From: Roseomonas fluvialis
Lineage (GTDB): Bacteria > Pseudomonadota > Alphaproteobacteria > Acetobacterales > Acetobacteraceae
Assembly: GCF_022846615.1 (NCBI RefSeq)
Contig: NZ_AP025637.1
Span: 5,109,001-5,173,000, forward strand
Reading direction: 5' to 3'
Length of the DNA stretch: 64,000 bases
Numbering within the stretch: the stretch's first letter is position 1; every line of letters starts with the position of its first letter. The notes below the pieces were generated by a model. The model was not told the DNA's origin and ran no database searches. It saw only the letters and a list, made by a program, of their open reading frames with translations. Position numbers and translations under genes: made by a program. Of the stretch, positions 61,487-64,000 are shown piece after piece.

Positions 61487-63072
61487 AGCCGCAGGATCGC
61501 CGCCACACTCGCCGCCGTCGCCGCCTGCGCCGCGACGGCACGCCCTTCCAGCGCCGCCAGCGTGCCGCCCGCCAGCACCTTGCCCAGTTCCACGCCCCAT
61601 TGGTCGAAGGGGTTGATGTTCCACAGAGCGCCCAGGCAGGCCACCTTGTGCTCGTACAGCGCCACCAATTGCCCCAGCGTGCCCGGCGTAAGCCGCGGCA
61701 GGATGATGACGCTGGACGGCCGGTCCCCGGTGAAGACGCGATGCGGTGCGATGGCGGCGATGCGCTCGGCGTCCGCGCCGGCGGCGGCCATCTCGGCGCG
61801 CACTTCGGCGGCAGATTTCCCGACCAGCAGAGCCTCCGCCTGCGCCAGCCCGTTCGCCAGCAGCTTGCGGTGGCTGTCGGCGAAGGGATGGTCGGGCTTC
61901 GCCACCAGGATGAAGTCCACCGGCACCGGCGTGGGTCCCTGGTGGATCAGCTGCATGAAGGAATGCTGCGCATTCGTCCCGGGTTCGCCGAACACCACCG
62001 GCCCGCTCGCGCGCGCCACCACGCCGCCATCCAGCGCCACGGCCTTGCCGAGGCTTTCCATCTCCAGCTGCTGCAGATGCGCCGGGAAGCGCGCGAGCCG
62101 CTCGTCATAGGGCAGCACGGCACGCGCGGGGTATCCCAGCCCGTTCACGTGCCAGACTTCCGTCAGCGCCAGCAGCAGCGGCAGATTCGATTCGGGCGGC
62201 GCGCTCGCGAAGTGCTCGTCCATGCTACGCGCGCCGGCCAGCAGCGCCGCGAAGCCGTCCCATCCCAGCGCCAGCGCGATCGACAGCCCGATCGCACTCC
62301 AGAGGCTGAACCGCCCGCCCACCGTATCCGCGAAGCCGAACACGCGTTCGCCCGGAATGCCGAATTCCGCCGCCGCGGGCAGGTTGGTGGACAGCGCCGC
62401 GAGATGCGTCGTGCCGGCCTCCCCCAGCGCATCTACCAGCCAGGCGCGCACCAGCGCGGCGTTGGTCATGGTCTCCTGCGTGGTGAAGGTCTTCGACGCC
62501 ACCAGCACCAGCGTGCGGGCGGGGTCCAGCCGCGCGCGGATCTCCTGCCAGGCATGGGCATCGACATTCGCCAGGTAATGCGCGCGCATCGGCGCCGCCG
62601 GCGTCCACAGCGCGCGCGCCACCATAGCGGGGCCGAGGTCGGACCCGCCGATGCCGATATTCACCACGTCGGTGAAGCGCTGACCGGTCGCGCCGCACAG
62701 CGCGCCGCCATGCACCGCGCCGCAGAAGGCCTGCATGCGCGCCAGCGTCGCCTGCACCGCCGCATCGCCGCCGCCGCGCTGCGCCGCATGCAGCGCGGCG
62801 CGGCCCTCGGTCGGGTTGACCACGCCGCCACCCAGCATACGGTCCCGGAAGCCCGTGACGTCCCGCGCGCGGGCCAGGCGCAGCAGCGCCGCCAGCACGT
62901 CGTCCGACACGGATGTGCGCGAAAGGTCCAGCGCCACGTCTCCCGCGCGATGCGTCCAGCGCGCCGCGCGGTCCGCATCGGCGGCGAACAGCGGCCGGAT
63001 GGCGCGCGCATCGGGCCGCCGCGCCAGTGCCATCAGCGCGGACCAGGCGGCATCGGCATCGTCGTTCGGCAT
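61471..63072 (-). CDS. pgi: Glucose-6-phosphate isomerase
   Basis: Interconverts glucose-6-phosphate and fructose-6-phosphate; 533 residues, normal size. Signatures: GIGGSDLGPAMVARAL, VASKTFTTQETMTNA, the PGI pattern DTVGGRFSLWSAIGLS, EPGTNAQHSFMQLIHQG (His in the active site) and FDQWGVELGKVLA. ATG 63072 follows a region without a strong ribosome-binding site; the frame is open upstream to 63138. Divergent from the histidine phosphatase with 75 bases between. Confidence 0.96.
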   Translation of the reverse strand: MPNDDADAAWSALMALARRPDARAIRPLFAADADRAARWTHRAGDVALDLSRTSVSDDVLAALLRLARARDVTGFRDRMLGGGVVNPTEGRAALHAAQRGGGDAAVQATLARMQAFCGAVHGGALCGATGQRFTDVVNIGIGGSDLGPAMVARALWTPAAPMRAHYLANVDAHAWQEIRARLDPARTLVLVASKTFTTQETMTNAALVRAWLVDALGEAGTTHLAALSTNLPAAAEFGIPGERVFGFADTVGGRFSLWSAIGLSIALALGWDGFAALLAGARSMDEHFASAPPESNLPLLLALTEVWHVNGLGYPARAVLPYDERLARFPAHLQQLEMESLGKAVALDGGVVARASGPVVFGEPGTNAQHSFMQLIHQGPTPVPVDFILVAKPDHPFADSHRKLLANGLAQAEALLVGKSAAEVRAEMAAAGADAERIAAIAPHRVFTGDRPSSVIILPRLTPGTLGQLVALYEHKVACLGALWNINPFDQWGVELGKVLAGGTLAALEGRAVAAQAATAASVAAILRLQAEG

Positions 63073-63147
63073 GGCGTGTCCCGTTGGTGGCCCGCGCGAG
63101 ACTGCCACAGGCTTGGCAAGCCGCGCAGCCGGCACCATTCAAGGCGC

Positions 63148-63792
63148 ATGTGGCTTCGCCGAGGCATCCTCGCAGCCCTGGTCCTGCCCGCCGCGGCGCA
63201 GGCCGAACGGCTGCGTCCCGTCGCCGCCGACAGCGCCGAGGCTGCCCCGCTGGTCACCACCCTGCGCGCCGGCGGCCATGTCCTGTTCTTCCGCCACGCC
63301 GACACGCGCGGGGAGAATTGCGACATCACCTTCCGCGTCGGCGACCGCGCCGGGCAACGCAACATCTCGCCCGCCGGCCGCGCGCAATCGGCGCGCATCG
63401 GGTCGCGGCTGGCGGAACTGGGTATCCCGGTCGAACGCCCGGTGCTGGCGGGCCCGGTCTATCGCGCGCGCGACACGGCGGAACTCGCCTTCGGCGCCCG
63501 CCAGGTGGCGGTGACCGACAGCCTGCTGGCGGATGATTTCTCCGGCCCACGGCTCGACTGGGTGCTGGCGGAGCATCGGCGACTGTTCTCCGCGCCCGTC
63601 GCGGCGGGGGTGAACCGCGTGCTGGTCGGCCACCGCACGCCGGCCATCATGGTGGCGGGGGATGCGGTCGGGGGGCGTGCCTTCCCCGAAGGCGGCGCGC
63701 TGGTGATCGCGCCGCGGGGCGCGGGCGGCTTCGTCGTGCTTGGCATCATCGAATTCGCGCCGCTGCCCGGCGGCGGCTTCCACGGCTGCTGA
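63148..63792 (+). CDS. Exported histidine phosphatase-family protein
   Basis: A 214-residue protein with a short signal peptide (MWLRRGILAALVLPAAAQA) and the phosphoglycerate-mutase-like core: HVLFFRHADTRGEN (catalytic His50 in the RHA variant of the RHG motif), SARIGSRLAELGIPVERPVLAGPVYRARDTAELAFG and VLVGHRTPAIM with the second His162. Periplasmic phosphatase role expected; substrate unknown. ATG 63148. Confidence 0.85.
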   Translation: MWLRRGILAALVLPAAAQAERLRPVAADSAEAAPLVTTLRAGGHVLFFRHADTRGENCDITFRVGDRAGQRNISPAGRAQSARIGSRLAELGIPVERPVLAGPVYRARDTAELAFGARQVAVTDSLLADDFSGPRLDWVLAEHRRLFSAPVAAGVNRVLVGHRTPAIMVAGDAVGGRAFPEGGALVIAPRGAGGFVVLGIIEFAPLPGGGFHGC

Positions 63793-64000
63793 GTGCGCGT
63801 TTGCCACGTCCGGTGCCGGGCTCGCCGGCCGACGCGCTGATCCGCCACGCCTCGGGGGTGCCCCAGGCCGCGGATGGTTCCATTAGGCAGCGTGCCATCT
63901 AGGGTCGATGCCATCCGCCTTGGCGCGCGTGAACGTCTCCGGTTCCACGGTCTCGCGCGCATCGTCACCCCATCGGACGCTTCCGTCCGTCCGGGGCCTT
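63793..64000. other. Window end, no gene; possible partial repeat
   Basis: No coding region supported. At 63962-63995 CGTCACCCCATCGGACG ... CGTCCGTCCGGGG resembles part of the TAGAGCA-type units (compare CGTCACCCAGCCCGACG at 56629) and forms a small hairpin. The copy, if real, is cut by the window end. Confidence 0.35.

Noticed and set aside
60640-63792. Very long open frame (about 1050 codons) on the plus strand across pgi
   Set aside because: It is antisense to pgi, which has complete family motifs. Only the last 214 codons, from ATG 63148, encode a recognisable protein (histidine phosphatase). Long stop-free antisense frames are expected at this GC content.

Overview
The window is chromosomal DNA from a very GC-rich (about 70 % by eye) Gram-negative bacterium, most likely an alphaproteobacterium of the Acetobacteraceae (Roseomonas-like). 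This rests on gene content: a system I cytochrome c maturation operon, an SDHAF4/DUF1674 protein, DUF2852, a Bug-type solute-binding protein, argH followed by an LptM-like lipoprotein, and rsmI head-to-head with an LpoA-like lipoprotein. No rRNA, tRNA, phage or transposase gene was seen, so the taxonomic placement is inference.

Layout. 0-5.5 kb: end of a surface polysaccharide locus (sugar-1-phosphate transferase, DegT aminotransferase, two GT4 glycosyltransferases, UDP-GlcNAc 2-epimerase), mostly with ATGA-type overlaps. 5.6-13.1 kb: acyl-CoA ligase-like enzyme, secreted beta protein, Bug receptor, UbiH-type hydroxylase and the glnK-amtB ammonium operon behind a sigma-54-like promoter. 13.3-22.6 kb: small ACP-like gene, htpX, SDHAF4, MFS permease, Baeyer-Villiger monooxygenase, acs with an FNR/FixK-like box, and a yciI-EVE-Rieske operon. 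22.7-28.9 kb: ccmCDEFGHI, interrupted three times by structured repeats. 28.9-34.8 kb: two paralogous alpha/beta hydrolases, a methyltransferase, a membrane lipase-like protein, a TlpA-like protein, argH and lptM. 34.7-42.3 kb: S8 protease divergent from an ECF sigma/anti-sigma pair, an RTX protein, rsmI, lpoA and a PhoR-like kinase. 42.5-48 kb: two LLM flavin monooxygenases around an oligopeptide/nickel-type binding protein, and a PfkB kinase. 48-56.4 kb: typA, DUF2852 gene, TetR regulator, a peptidase C26, rluB, rsmD, and a GT-B protein. 56.5-63.8 kb: mutL, a CDP-alcohol transferase/cdsA/plsC phospholipid cassette, pgi, and a secreted histidine phosphatase.

The most unusual content is non-coding. 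Five copies of a roughly 200-nt multi-hairpin element (24.6, 27.4, 32.5, 37.4 and 42.4 kb) all lie in sense orientation directly after a stop codon. Each has conserved flanking hairpins and a central 20-23 bp stem whose sequence changes between copies while pairing is kept. One copy lies inside the ccmH reading frame, before its signal peptide. A second family, palindromes ending in TAGAGCA/TGCTCTA, supplies the stop codon of three genes. A third family makes an 80-bp inverted repeat between ccmD and ccmE. A 27-bp in-frame repeat expands the MutL linker.

Coordinates of internal start codons were worked out by counting residues and by ribosome-binding sites. Functions come from recognisable motifs, not from database searches.
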